From NCBI GenBank assembly GCA_948902155.1, contig CAQVQZ010000132.1, forward strand, positions 1 through 5,998: a stretch of 5,998 nucleotides of DNA, written 5' to 3'. This DNA comes from an uncultured Oscillibacter sp. (lineage in GTDB: Bacteria; Bacillota_A; Clostridia; Oscillospirales; Oscillospiraceae). Shown here piece after piece: positions 5,994 to 5,998 of the stretch; positions within the stretch are counted from its first letter, which is position 1, and the number at the start of each line of letters is the position of its first letter. The notes beneath the pieces were generated by a model. The model did no database searches, was not told where the DNA came from, and was given only the letters and a program-made list of their open reading frames with translations. The position numbers and the translations under genes are program-made.

Positions 5994-5998
5994 AATTT

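Overview
The window reads as a GC-rich Firmicute of the class Clostridia, most like the Oscillospiraceae gut lineage (Flavonifractor/Oscillibacter-like). This is inferred from three things: strong AGGAGG-type ribosome binding sites, sigma-A promoters with 17-base spacers, and the kind of genes present (a flavodoxin/2x[4Fe-4S] 'EFR1' protein and multidomain hybrid kinases). No ribosomal or other marker gene is present to settle the taxonomy. All four recognisable genes are on the minus strand, so the window is transcribed from right to left.

Layout in transcription order: (1) At the right edge, a strong hairpin (5970-5993), probably the end of an unseen neighbouring transcript. (2) A sigma-A promoter (about 5905-5933) with a small palindrome over its -10, followed by a MarR-family repressor gene (5371-5871). 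(3) An EFR1-type flavodoxin-ferredoxin gene (4490-5335), 35 bases behind it and closed by a 12-bp hairpin terminator (4457-4485). (4) A 430-base GC-rich intergenic region. It holds a 14-codon ORF with a near-perfect Shine-Dalgarno, an inverted repeat able to hide that Shine-Dalgarno, and a near-consensus sigma-A promoter with a 10-base-phased direct repeat. (5) A soluble hybrid histidine kinase, GAF-PAS-HisKA-HATPase-REC (1880-4060). (6) After a 66-base gap, a membrane-bound hybrid-type histidine kinase (1-1813). Its reading frame is open for 604 codons and runs off the left edge after the ATPase domain.

Two units are likely. The first is a MarR-controlled redox gene: the repressor probably controls its own promoter and the electron-transfer protein behind it. 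The second is a signalling pair: a cytoplasmic sensor kinase ending in a receiver, followed by a membrane sensor kinase with a large outside domain. No DNA-binding response regulator or Hpt domain is visible, so the output of the phosphorelay must lie outside the window. I see no CRISPR array, tRNA, rRNA, insertion sequence or phage gene. The long plus-strand ORFs (up to 667 codons) are antisense shadows of the kinase genes.
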